Source: Acanthornis magna | Taxonomy: Eukaryota > Chordata > Aves > Passeriformes > Acanthizidae | Assembly (NCBI GenBank): GCA_036785705.1 | Contig: JAWUZG010000036.1 | Location: 15,061,501-15,125,500, forward strand | Reading direction: 5' to 3' | DNA: 64,000 bases | Part shown: piece after piece, positions 49,001 to 64,000 of the stretch | Numbering within the stretch: the first letter of the stretch is position 1 | Layout of the letters: each line of letters opens with the position of its first letter | Position numbers and translations under genes: made by a program | Notes under the pieces: model-generated | What the model saw: only the letters and a program-made list of their open reading frames with translations | What the model was told of the DNA's origin: nothing | Database searches by the model: none

Positions 49001-49932
49001 GATGGCATAAAATTCTTAGGCATGTTAGCAGTTATATATTACTAGAATATCTTAATAATATTGGTTTAAACTTGCTGGAAATGAGATACTGCTTAGATTG
49101 TTTGGGGTTTGCATATGGTGCCAGGATGTCTCCTTAATGTTACCTCATTGTAGCTATACAAAGCAGCCACTGTTCAGGTTTGAAAATTTCATTTAATCTG
49201 TGTATAAGTTCAGAGCCAACAATAGAAATTTTGGTATGTGAATCTAAGAAATAAAAAATCCTTAAAGGTAACACTTACTCTAACTGCATTCTTACAGCAC
49301 CTACTTCAAAGCCACGTGTCTTTTTTTAAAAAAACCCACCCATCTACCATAGTTTTGAGGTTTGCAAAGTTGTATCAGTGCCTATATTCAAATTGGGCAT
49401 ACTATATGAATATTGAATTAAGTGGTGTTCTGAACTGGTACTTAAAATTCCTCTGTAAAAATACCATGAAACAGACTGAAACAACATTTCTGTGAACTGA
49501 GAATGCACTTTAAAATAAACTATATGATGCTACTGCACTGTTAGAATGTGACCTCTGTAGTACTTTAAGAATAGACAATTGAAAAGGTAAGTTCAAATGC
49601 ATAGGAGTAGGTGTGAGCTGCACTCTAGTATTTACTTGCATGGTAATATTTACATGGTGTTAGGTTCCACAGTTTGGACACACAAAATGTATCCATGTAC
49701 ACTTACTCTCTTTTTGGTTTGGTACCTAACCTACATGCTGCTTTCTATTTTAATATGATTTTTTTTCTCCTCCTGTGCTCTCAAACAGCCGTGGCTCGAC
49801 AACAAGCACAGTGTGTTTGGACGTGTGACTAAAGGAATGGAAGTTGTTCAGAGAATCTCAAATGTAAAAGTCAATCCCAAAACTGACAAACCCTATGAGG
49901 ATATCAGCATCATTAATATAACAGTGAAATAA
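36734..49932 (+). CDS. PPWD1: PPWD1, peptidyl-prolyl isomerase domain and WD repeat protein 1 (whole coding region, spliced)
   Basis: Nuclear cyclophilin-type proline isomerase with an N-terminal WD40 propeller; the human protein is found with spliceosomes. Eleven coding exons: 36734-36875, 38213-38315, 38913-39013, 40245-40365, 42336-42783, 43350-43540, 44029-44218, 45185-45366, 47951-48032, 48596-48778 and 49789-49932. All have GT-AG borders and continuous phase, giving 628 residues (human 646; the difference is in the acidic N-terminus). The WD40 part covers roughly residues 65-370. The cyclophilin domain covers about 473-628 and has Arg517, Phe522, Gln525, Gln573, Trp583 and His588 at active-site positions. 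The start at 36734 is chosen because [12 protein letters not shown] follows an ACC context and leads into the conserved ERWVGPLP motif. An open frame extends further upstream, but through promoter and CR1 DNA. Confidence 0.97.
37098..37447 (+). mobile_element. CR1 LINE 3' fragment
   Basis: Sense orientation, in PPWD1 intron 1 just after the CpG island. It runs from GAGAAGAGAAGG through GCAACTTGGTCTAGTGAGAG to the tail TTTTATGATTCTATG. Confidence 0.88.
38213..38315 (+). CDS. PPWD1: PPWD1 exon 2, residues 48-81
   Basis: 103 bp, acceptor TGTGTAG, donor GTAAG. It encodes [20 protein letters not shown] and the start of the first WD40 blade; almost identical to human. Confidence 0.96.
38913..39013 (+). 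CDS. PPWD1: PPWD1 exon 3, residues 82-115
   Basis: 101 bp, acceptor TTGTAG, donor GTGAG. It encodes [18 protein letters not shown], a WD40 blade with the typical SHDGHVKFW end, and KHFRSHL. Confidence 0.96.
40245..40365 (+). CDS. PPWD1: PPWD1 exon 4, residues 116-155
   Basis: 121 bp, acceptor TTCACAG, donor GTAAG. It encodes [20 protein letters not shown] and [19 protein letters not shown], the second WD40 blade. Confidence 0.96.
42336..42783 (+). CDS. PPWD1: PPWD1 exon 5, residues 156-305
   Basis: 448 bp, the largest exon. It holds several WD40 blades, including [40 protein letters not shown] and [19 protein letters not shown]. The donor is GTGAGT directly after codon 305. Confidence 0.97.
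43350..43540 (+). CDS. PPWD1: PPWD1 exon 6, residues 306-368
   Basis: 191 bp, acceptor TTCTGCAG. It encodes [33 protein letters not shown] and [17 protein letters not shown]. The donor is GTTAG rather than the usual GTAAG or GTGAG. Confidence 0.96.
43936..43963. repeat. Perfect 13-bp palindrome in PPWD1 intron 6
   Basis: GACTGTAAGACTC and its exact reverse complement are separated by only TT. It lies 66 bp before exon 7. Confidence 0.9.
44029..44218 (+). CDS. PPWD1: PPWD1 exon 7, residues 369-432
   Basis: 190 bp, acceptor ACTTCAG, donor GTGTGT. It encodes [36 protein letters not shown] and FKKNRFYM, the last part of the WD40 region. Confidence 0.96.
45185..45366 (+). CDS. PPWD1: PPWD1 exon 8, residues 433-492
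   Basis: 182 bp. It encodes the charged linker [17 protein letters not shown]...[19 protein letters not shown], then the first cyclophilin strand [19 protein letters not shown]. The donor is GTATGT. Confidence 0.96.
47240..47720 (-). mobile_element. Truncated endogenous-retrovirus LTR in PPWD1 intron 8
   Basis: Starts TGTGGTTTAACCCCAGCCAG, the complement of the end of a well-known avian ERVL-type LTR. It continues with GACAGTTTAATAGGGAAAG and the CATAAAAACT TATA region (minus strand, about 47,520). The far end of the family is missing, and the match fades near 47,720. It lies about 230 bp before PPWD1 exon 9. No internal genes. Confidence 0.8.
47951..48032 (+). CDS. PPWD1: PPWD1 exon 9, residues 493-520
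   Basis: 82 bp. It encodes [20 protein letters not shown] followed by HIIHRIIK. The catalytic arginine (cyclophilin A Arg55) is Arg517. The Phe that normally stands two residues before it (TFHR in human PPWD1) is Ile here. Confidence 0.95.
48596..48778 (+). CDS. PPWD1: PPWD1 exon 10, residues 521-581
   Basis: 183 bp, phase 0 at both ends. It encodes the cyclophilin core: [20 protein letters not shown], the [16 protein letters not shown] loop and [10 protein letters not shown]. These include the equivalents of Phe60, Met61, Gln63, Gln111 and Phe113 of cyclophilin A. Confidence 0.97.
49789..49932 (+). CDS. PPWD1: PPWD1 exon 11, residues 582-628 and stop
   Basis: 144 bp ending TAA at 49930-49932. 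It encodes [20 protein letters not shown], with the equivalents of Trp121 and His126, and the ending SIINITVK. Confidence 0.97.
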   Translation, partial: PWLDNKHSVFGRVTKGMEVVQRISNVKVNPKTDKPYEDISIINITVK

Positions 49933-50127
49933 GGCAAGCGTTGAAGGTTCCAGCTTAAGCAGAAAAAAAACTAAGCATGTGGGACCCAGAAGGGGATGTA
50001 AGAAGAACAAAAATTTTTGATAGTTCCTATATGTAGTAAGTACGAGGACAGAGCAATCACCAGTTCTACTGTTTTTAATGTACCTAAAGTGCCCCAACTC
50101 TGTATTTCTGGTAACTTTGTATTTTAA

Positions 50128-50133
50128 AATAAA
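50128..50133 (+). promoter_or_regulatory. PPWD1 polyadenylation signal
   Basis: AATAAA about 195 nt after the PPWD1 stop codon, followed by T-rich sequence about 35 nt on. It implies a short 3' UTR of roughly 49,933-50,155. Confidence 0.7.
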
Positions 50134-50699
50134 AACATCTGCATGTTTCTTAGAAAGTCTGCTGTCTTTCTTGCATTTCTTCTATGCAAAATTAAAGATA
50201 AACCCCCCCCCATGTCCTATGATAGTGTTTGTGACTTTTTCACTTTTATTTGTATCTTTCATATTTAATTAATCCGTTTCACAATACTGAAATCTGTGAC
50301 AAAGGAAGAGGTCAGAAATACTAACTTCAGTAAATTCTTCAATCCTTTGTACAACTATCAAAAATAAGATTAAGTTATGATACTGTTTGCTATGAAAAGC
50401 AATGTAATCTACCTCTGTTCTTTAAAAATAGTTGTGTACATGTTCTCTCTGTCCAAGAGCAATGATCAGCTTTTAAAAGGCCAGTGTATAAAGTCCTGTG
50501 CAATTTGTTTGATATTTCCAGTGAATTTATTTCTTTCAGTGTTTGCTTTCTCTTTATTTTAGCCTAGTGAGGATTTTTTTCTGGCTTCATTTTTAGCCAA
50601 AGTCCTACAACCATTACTGCTTCTACTGAAATATGTAATTTATTTTAAACTGTTGTAATCACCTGAACTAAGCTTTGTGTCAGCTGTTTCTGATGGGGT

Positions 50700-52960
50700 T
50701 ATAGAACAGAATCATTTCACCATTAAGGCTGAAAAAGCTTTGTAAGGTCAGGAAGTCCAACCATTAACCCAACACCACCACAATCTTCACCATAAAACTA
50801 TGTCCCCAGGTACCACATCCATATGTTTCTTGAACACTTCAGGGACGGTGACTCCACCACTTCTCTGGGCACTCTGTTCCAATACCTGACCCCATTTCAG
50901 TGAAGAAATTTTTCCTAATGTCTAGTGGTCATCTGAGGCCATTTCCTTGTCCTGTCATTAGTTGGGAGAAGAGACCAACATCCACCTGGCTACAGCCTAC
51001 TTTCAGGCAGTTTTAGAGAGTGATAAGGTGTCCCGTGAGCCTCCTTTTCTCCTCAGCTACTCCTCACAGCACTTGTGCTCCAGACCCTTCCCCAGCTACA
51101 TTGCCCTTCTCTGGACACCAGTACCTTGATGTCCTTAAACTTGAGGAGTGCAGAACTGACCACAGCACTCGAGGTGTGGGCTGTACCAGGGCTGAGTACA
51201 GGGTGACAATCCCTGCCCTGCTCCTGCTGGCCACACCATTGCTGATCCAGGCCAGGATGCCATTGGCCTTCTTGGCCAGCTGGGCACAGCCTGGCTCATG
51301 TCCAGCTGCTGTCACCAGCACCCCCAGGGCCTTTTCCCCTGGGTGCTTTCCAGCCACTCTGCCCCAGCCTGTGGCACTGCCTGGGGCTGTTGTGACCCAA
51401 GGGCAGGACCAGCCCTGGGCCTTGTTGAACCTCACACCATTGGCCTCAGCCCATGGCCCAGCCTGCCCAGATCCCTCTGCAGAGCCTTCCTGCCCTCCAG
51501 CAGGTCAGCACTCCCACCCTGCTTGCAGGTGTCACCTGCAAACTGACATGCCATCCCCTTGCCCATCATCAATGAAGGTATTAAACAAGACTGGCCCCAA
51601 TACTGAGCTCTAACACCACCTGTGACCAGCCACCAGCTGGGTGTAACTCCATTCACCGCCACTCTCCGGGCCCAGCCATCCAGACAGTTTTTAACCCATG
51701 AACAGTGCACCCAGCCAAGCCTCGGGCAGCCATCTCCAGGTGAATGCTGTGGGAGACAGTGTCAAAGGCTTTAGTAAAGTCCAGGCAGACAACACCTACA
51801 GGCTTTCCTCATCCTCTAAATGTGTCGCCCTGCCATAGAAAGAGATCGGGTTGGTCAAGCAGGACCTGCATTTCACAAATCTGTGCTGGCTGGGCCTGAT
51901 CCCTTGGTTGTTTTGCACATGATGGCACTCAGGATGAACTGCTCCATGACGTTCCCTGGCATGGAGGTTAGGCTCACAGAGTAGTTCCCTAGATCCTTCT
52001 TCTGACTCTTCTTGTAGATAGGCATTACAATTGCCAACTTGTAGTCACCTCCCCGGTCAGCCAAGCCTCTTGGTAAATGATGTAAAGGGTCTTAAAGGTT
52101 AAAATGATTTAAAACTCCTCCACCAGTTTCATCAGTACCCATGATGGATCCCATCTTGCATCCCACAGACGTGCACCTGTCTAAGTGGTGTAGCAACTAT
52201 TAACCATTTCTTCCTGAATTATGGGGGCTTCATTTTGCTCCACATCACTGTCTTCCAGCTCAGGAAGGATACCCTGAGGACAACTGGTCTCAGTTAAAAA
52301 CAGAGACAAAGAAGACATTAAGTACCTCAGCCTTTATCCTTCGTCACTGTTTTCCCCTGCATGCCATAAAGAATGCTGTTCAGATGCTTACTGGCCCTCC
52401 TTTTGTTTCTGGTGTATTTGCAAAAACATTTTTTGTTGTCTTTTTCACCAGTAGTCAGACTAAGTTCTAGCTGGGGTTTGGCCCTTCTGATTTTCTCCCT
52501 GCGTAATCTCACAGCATCGAGTTGCCTGACCCTTCTGCCAGAGATTATAAAATCTCTCTCCCCAAGTTCCAACGAAAGCTCTCTCTTGAGCCAGGCTAAC
52601 CTTGCCCACCGACTCACCTTTCAGCACCTGAGGAGATCCTGCTCCTGGCACCTCTGGGATGTCCTTCTGCCTTCCTGGACTGCTAAAGGATTCTCTCAAC
52701 TAGTTTCCTAAACAGGCCCTAATCTGCCCCCTGAAAGCCTAAGTGGCAGAGCTACTGACCTCCATCCTTAATTTCTCCAAGAAGCAAAACCTCATTTTGT
52801 GATCACTGCCCAAAACAGCCTCCAACCATCACATCACTCATCCGGTCTTTCTCTATTCACAAACAGCAGGTTCTCACTGAAAGCTCAGACAACTCCCCAA
52901 GCTGTTGTGAATCTGGTTCAATAGGCACCTGTTACTGTACAGCTGCATAGTTAAATCTAC
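50700..52960 (-). mobile_element. CR1 LINE, about 2.3 kb, between PPWD1 and TRIM23
   Basis: Antisense. The 3' region is at the low-coordinate end (CAGAATCATTTCACCATTAA) and ORF2 follows. The minus-strand translation shows SLTSMPGNVMEQFILSAIM near 51,960, next to ANLPIYKKSQKKDLGNYS-like residues. Several stops and frameshifts make it inactive. It is the longest repeat in the window and fills most of the gap between the two converging genes. Confidence 0.88.
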
Positions 52961-55900
52961 TCTACGAACAGTAACACTGATTGTGGCTGTCCATGTTCAC
53001 ATAACACCACTGCACTCACAAAAGACTTAGGAGTTTACAGTTCTGTTAACTTCATTTATGAATTGAGATATGATGCATGATAATCAAATTAATTCCCTCA
53101 AAAGTTGCTGCTACCACAAGGAACTTTATCTTTAGTGAGATAAAGGATCAGCAAGAAAAATTCTACAGTAAGTTAAAGGTAGCACTCCGTATTCTGAGAT
53201 GACCTTAAAAAAAAACCCAAAACAAAAAGACAAGTTTATTAAAATTAGTTCTCAAGGGTTTACATACTTTTATTGAAAAGAATTAATTTTCTGGGCAACA
53301 CAAATTGCAGCAGCTCACGTAAAAGAACCCTTTCTTTAAAGGAATCTTTACATAACATCCACATCTACTCAACACTCTCAGAACCACAGCCTCATAGTCC
53401 ACAAGAGTTTTGAAGGTAGAATACAGAAAGACCATATCAAGTGAGAAAACATGACTTTTCAGTTAGCCTAGACATACTACTTTTGAGACAGGGTTCTATA
53501 AAGAACGCCACAACACAGTCACTGGATGTTGCATTCACTCAATTTCAAAATTATGTCAAAATCCTTTGAAAAGTTATTCAGTCTTTCCAAACAGTTAGCA
53601 ATGCTTTAGTGAGTTCTAGTTGAGAAAATATTCCAATTACATATTGCATAAATCAGAACACTAAAAACTAACGTTCAGTAAAACCGATGAAACAAGCTTA
53701 AATTTCTAACTGAAGCAGTTTATATGTTGCATTAATGTATAATACGAATAAACCTCTTAGTGTATTCTACACTGAAGAGTTCACAGATGAATGCAACACT
53801 TTCACATTTACTTCAAGTCATCTTAAATAAATTCAGTTTAAAAACACTTTCATGGTAGCATTCCGTGTGTCACAAGCAAGCACTTGTGCTCGAAAATATG
53901 CATGTGTGAGAATTTTTCCTCTGCCCTCAAATTTAATGTTACATAAAATACAAACTAGTCACCTTGAACATTTTGAAGTAAAACTATTCTGAGCAGCATG
54001 TGAAGCCTAAACCAGCTAAAATAAAACTAAAAAATAAATCAGGATTTTTCTAAAGAATGTATGTCTTCTGTTAAAAATATTACAGGAAAAGGTATCTACC
54101 TACTTGGCAGAACTTGTTCATATTTCAAAAAGAGCTGTAAAGGGACAGTCAGCCCTAACAAGGTCGGGGGCTGCTCTGCAGTACACGCTACGCAGATACT
54201 CAAATCTCAGCCACTGTGTATTGTGCAAGAAGTTACAGGCTGGGAAGGATAAACAATTTTAAGTTTAGTAGGTGCAAAAACCCCACCTTACACTCCATTG
54301 TAAGTGATTTCCAAATTTATCAGGTTGTCTAAAGAAAGAGTAAATACTCTGTCTCAGTACCTACGTAGGCATTGAAGACCACTTCATGTATGTTAAACTA
54401 CTTTAAAGCTTAGTGTTTCTTCAGGTACTATTCAAGTCATTAGACTTGCTGAATCCGAAGCTGTATTTAACATCATTTACCTGAAATTTAAGTAACGAGA
54501 ATACTACAAGTGTCATTATGAGGAAGGAGTTATCTTAACTGCTTCCTGTAGAAGAAAAGTGCAAATGTTCTAAAGTATTTTTTTATACATTCTTGGCTTT
54601 ACCTAGGATATGTAGTAGGAAAACAACATAAAATTCCTAATAATACAATGAAAGCAAAGCCACAGGTAATGGGATACACTTTCTTTGCTAGGTGAGGTTC
54701 AGAGCTCTCACATGTAAACACTTTTCAGCATGGCAAAAATATCCCCACATCTGTGAAACAACACTGTTCACTTGCACTATCTAGTTCTGATTCACCTCTA
54801 CTCCAGTAAGGAAAGTGATGATACAGTTTTGATCTATTGCTCACACTCACTGTAGCTCCTCTATCAACAGGGAGAGGGTCCACAACATGGCTTCTTCAAT
54901 TGGCAGTGGCCATGGACTTACAGAGAAGGGCAGAAGATTCTGGTGTGCATACACAACAGGTAAAATTGTTCACAGAATTGCGTGTCCAGCAGAAAAAGAG
55001 ATATCACTAAGTCATTGGAGCCTTCTCTAAATTTAAACAGCACTACACCCATATTTCATGGGTTTGTGAATGAGTAATCTTCAAAAATAGCGACATTGGT
55101 GACAGTTCCACGCAGAAGATACGGTAAGAACTGAAAATCTAATTATGGAAGGTTTACTGTCTACCCTTCTAAAGTAAGAGTTATAATTAGTGTATATTGG
55201 TTTTACATTGTGTTATTGAATATTTTAAGGCCACTACCTTAATCTGGAAGCATGACTTCTACATGAAAGTACATAGCTGGACTGACATTACACCACACTA
55301 CTTCTTTAAGAAGTTGGGGTTTTTTTTCATTTAATTAGATTTCTTGAGGAGTAAACTTAATCTCTAAAGGCAGATTATGTCCCCAAGTATGCACAAAACA
55401 CTTTCACCTCAGTATCAGTATAGTGTATCCATAAATAATTCTGCTTGAAACTAACCCCTGCCCCCCCAGATATAAAATAAGTTGCTGAACAATGCCACAG
55501 CCCCCTCACTGCAACACTTTTCTCCATTCTGAGTTTTCTTTGTGCCCTTATGCAGCCTTCCTGTAACAAACAAGGAGGTTAATAAGTAACAAAGGAAGCA
55601 TTTTCTTTACATGGTGTAGCTGCATGTAAGTTTCAATGCCACCTTTAGATTTATGGATTCTTTAGACATTAAAGAGTAGCACCATTTATTTCTAACTAAT
55701 AAAGCTGGCTATTCTAATAAATTTGAGATGGATTTTGGAATAGTTTAATGGGAAAGTATTTCTAAACTACTCGGAATTCTTACAACACCAATTAGCTACT
55801 GTAACCTTGTTAAAATTATCATATGACATCCAATGCATATTTTATCAGGAAAAAAATTTTAACTTGTAACAATATCACCAAAAGGAATTTCAAGGCATCC

Positions 55901-56133
55901 TTGTAACACTCTTCCATTCCCACTACTTGTCAATGTATCGACTTTCAAAAACACTACAATGACACAAGTTTACTGAACCAATTATCCAATCTTGGACAAA
56001 GGTTTATATTTTTCTGTAACCACCAACTTAAATAAAGTCTCCTCTTCAGAGAGCAGACCTGGTGACAACACCCTAAATCGTGCAAACAAAACCAAACCGT
56101 AAACTACAACATTAAATTGCAGCTGGTGTAAAG
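52961..56133 (-). other. TRIM23 3' UTR and flank
   Basis: AT-rich DNA without CR1 or LTR remnants between the end of the long CR1 and the TRIM23 stop codon. It probably contains the TRIM23 3' UTR. No coding exon is supported on either strand. Confidence 0.5.
55685..55690 (-). promoter_or_regulatory. Candidate TRIM23 polyadenylation signal
   Basis: AATAAA on the minus strand about 445 nt after the TRIM23 stop. Further copies occur downstream, for example near 53,235, so a longer 3' UTR is possible. The choice cannot be made from sequence alone. Confidence 0.3.
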
Positions 56134-62943
<6,810 letters not shown>

Positions 62944-64000
62944 CTAAAGAGACAAAGAAAATGAAAGCATGCCTTTCCTTTAGTAATTTACTTTAAAAAA
63001 ACCCACATACAACATAAATATGATTGGTAGAAATAATGCATTTTAAATAGAAATACTTTACTTCAAGAAATTAAAATAAAACTATTTATAAAACAGATTT
63101 ATTTAAAATTGCAATACAAATATGAATATCTTAATATTTTTCCTTAACACTAATAGATACTAAATAGTTCTGCAGGTTAAAAGAAAACAATTAACTTTCT
63201 TTATGAGCCACCTAGGAGTAATATAAATTATAAGAAACAATAACAATGTAGCATATAAAGAATATTTATATTGTTCATATATCATTCCAGCAGATGGAAC
63301 AGTGCAACTACCTTGCAGCATACAGCAACACACTTAAGAGGAAAATATTAGTAACAACCCATTCATGATCAGAACATTTGTATAGTTAAATCTGACTAAG
63401 CAACCACACACAAGCTCTAAACAAATCTGAAAAGAAAGTACAAATAACACATTCATGAAGTAGCTTCTCACACTCGGTTTACTATTTTATACACATATTA
63501 TCTACTTTTTCCTATCATTAAACCGAGTGAATAAGGAAGCAATCAGATGCTCTCATTCAGCCACGTTCCTCATACATTTAAGATGTTGAATTACCCATGT
63601 TACAAATGCTACTGAAAGCTATTCAATCCTAGAACATTTTTTCCTACCAGTTGTGTATGACAACTTTCTTCAAAGATCTATAATTGTAATTGCAACTGTA
63701 AAATCCTTAAATCCTTCCAATAAATTCTGTGGAGTTTTTTTTGCTTCGGTCTCGTCTTGCCTTTTCACTAACGTCAGAGATAGCAGAAATTATTCCAGAA
63801 AAGTCATGCCACAGGCTTTCCAGCAACTGGACGACTCTACACTTTTGTACTGACAATCTCTGTCTAACATTCCCTTGTAATAAATACTTAGATCTCATAA
63901 CATGATTTTTTTTAATCTTATAAGGAAATAATGCAGAGTACCATCTAACCTCTCTTTTTGTAGTTTAAACTTAATTTGTAGTTCCATGTATTTTGCCATA
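62944..64000 (-). other. TRIM23 intron running off the right edge
   Basis: AT-rich. The exon expected just upstream of the DDCRVV exon (ending in a CEKTLQQ-like segment) was searched for on the minus strand and not found, so it lies beyond the window. Confidence 0.6.

Noticed and set aside
51020..51613. A 197-codon plus frame
   Set aside because: Lies antisense across a CR1 ORF2 region. The real, broken coding sense is on the minus strand.
63707..63898. A 63-codon minus frame near the right edge, considered as an upstream TRIM23 exon
   Set aside because: Its residues do not match the TRIM23 segment that should precede the DDCRVV exon, and no suitable donor ends it.

Overview
This window is vertebrate nuclear DNA, almost certainly from a bird. 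It carries single-copy, intron-rich genes whose exons translate into well-known vertebrate proteins. The interspersed repeats are dominated by CR1 (chicken repeat 1) LINE fragments, together with LTRs of avian endogenous-retrovirus type. Two of those LTRs resemble families I know from songbirds, so a passerine is my best guess, but that is inference. The gene order CENPK (minus), PPWD1 (plus), TRIM23 (minus) matches human 5q12.3, a block that is Z-linked in birds.

Layout. 1-14,040 is AT-rich intergenic DNA on the 3' side of CENPK (in human the next gene on that side is ADAMTS6). It holds no coding exon I can support, an unexplained CpG-rich patch at about 118-270, and one complete 550-bp solo LTR (10,893-11,442). 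14,045-14,686 is a large inverted repeat whose right arm is the 3' UTR of CENPK. 14,744-34,370 carries CENPK: nine well-supported coding exons plus a weak candidate for the exon with the start codon. Its introns hold five CR1 copies, a 1,266-bp solo LTR with a perfect 5-bp target duplication, and a 48-codon small ORF I cannot identify. About 36,370-37,010 is a CpG island forming a divergent CENPK/PPWD1 promoter. PPWD1 runs from 36,734 to 49,932 with all 11 coding exons (628 residues), followed by a polyadenylation signal at 50,128. A 2.3-kb CR1 (about 50,700-52,960) lies between the converging 3' ends of PPWD1 and TRIM23. 56,134-62,943 carries the last five coding exons of TRIM23, which encode the end of the coiled-coil region and the whole ARF-like GTPase domain; its 5' exons lie beyond the right edge.

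The genes are housekeeping or cell-division genes. CENPK is a kinetochore (CCAN) subunit, PPWD1 a nuclear WD40 plus cyclophilin isomerase associated with spliceosomes, and TRIM23 a RING ubiquitin ligase with an ARF domain. I found no new multigene system. The most unusual items are the CENPK 3' inverted repeat, a near-perfect 21-bp hairpin in a TRIM23 intron, the unidentified small ORF inside CENPK, and an Ile in place of a core Phe beside the catalytic Arg of the PPWD1 cyclophilin domain.
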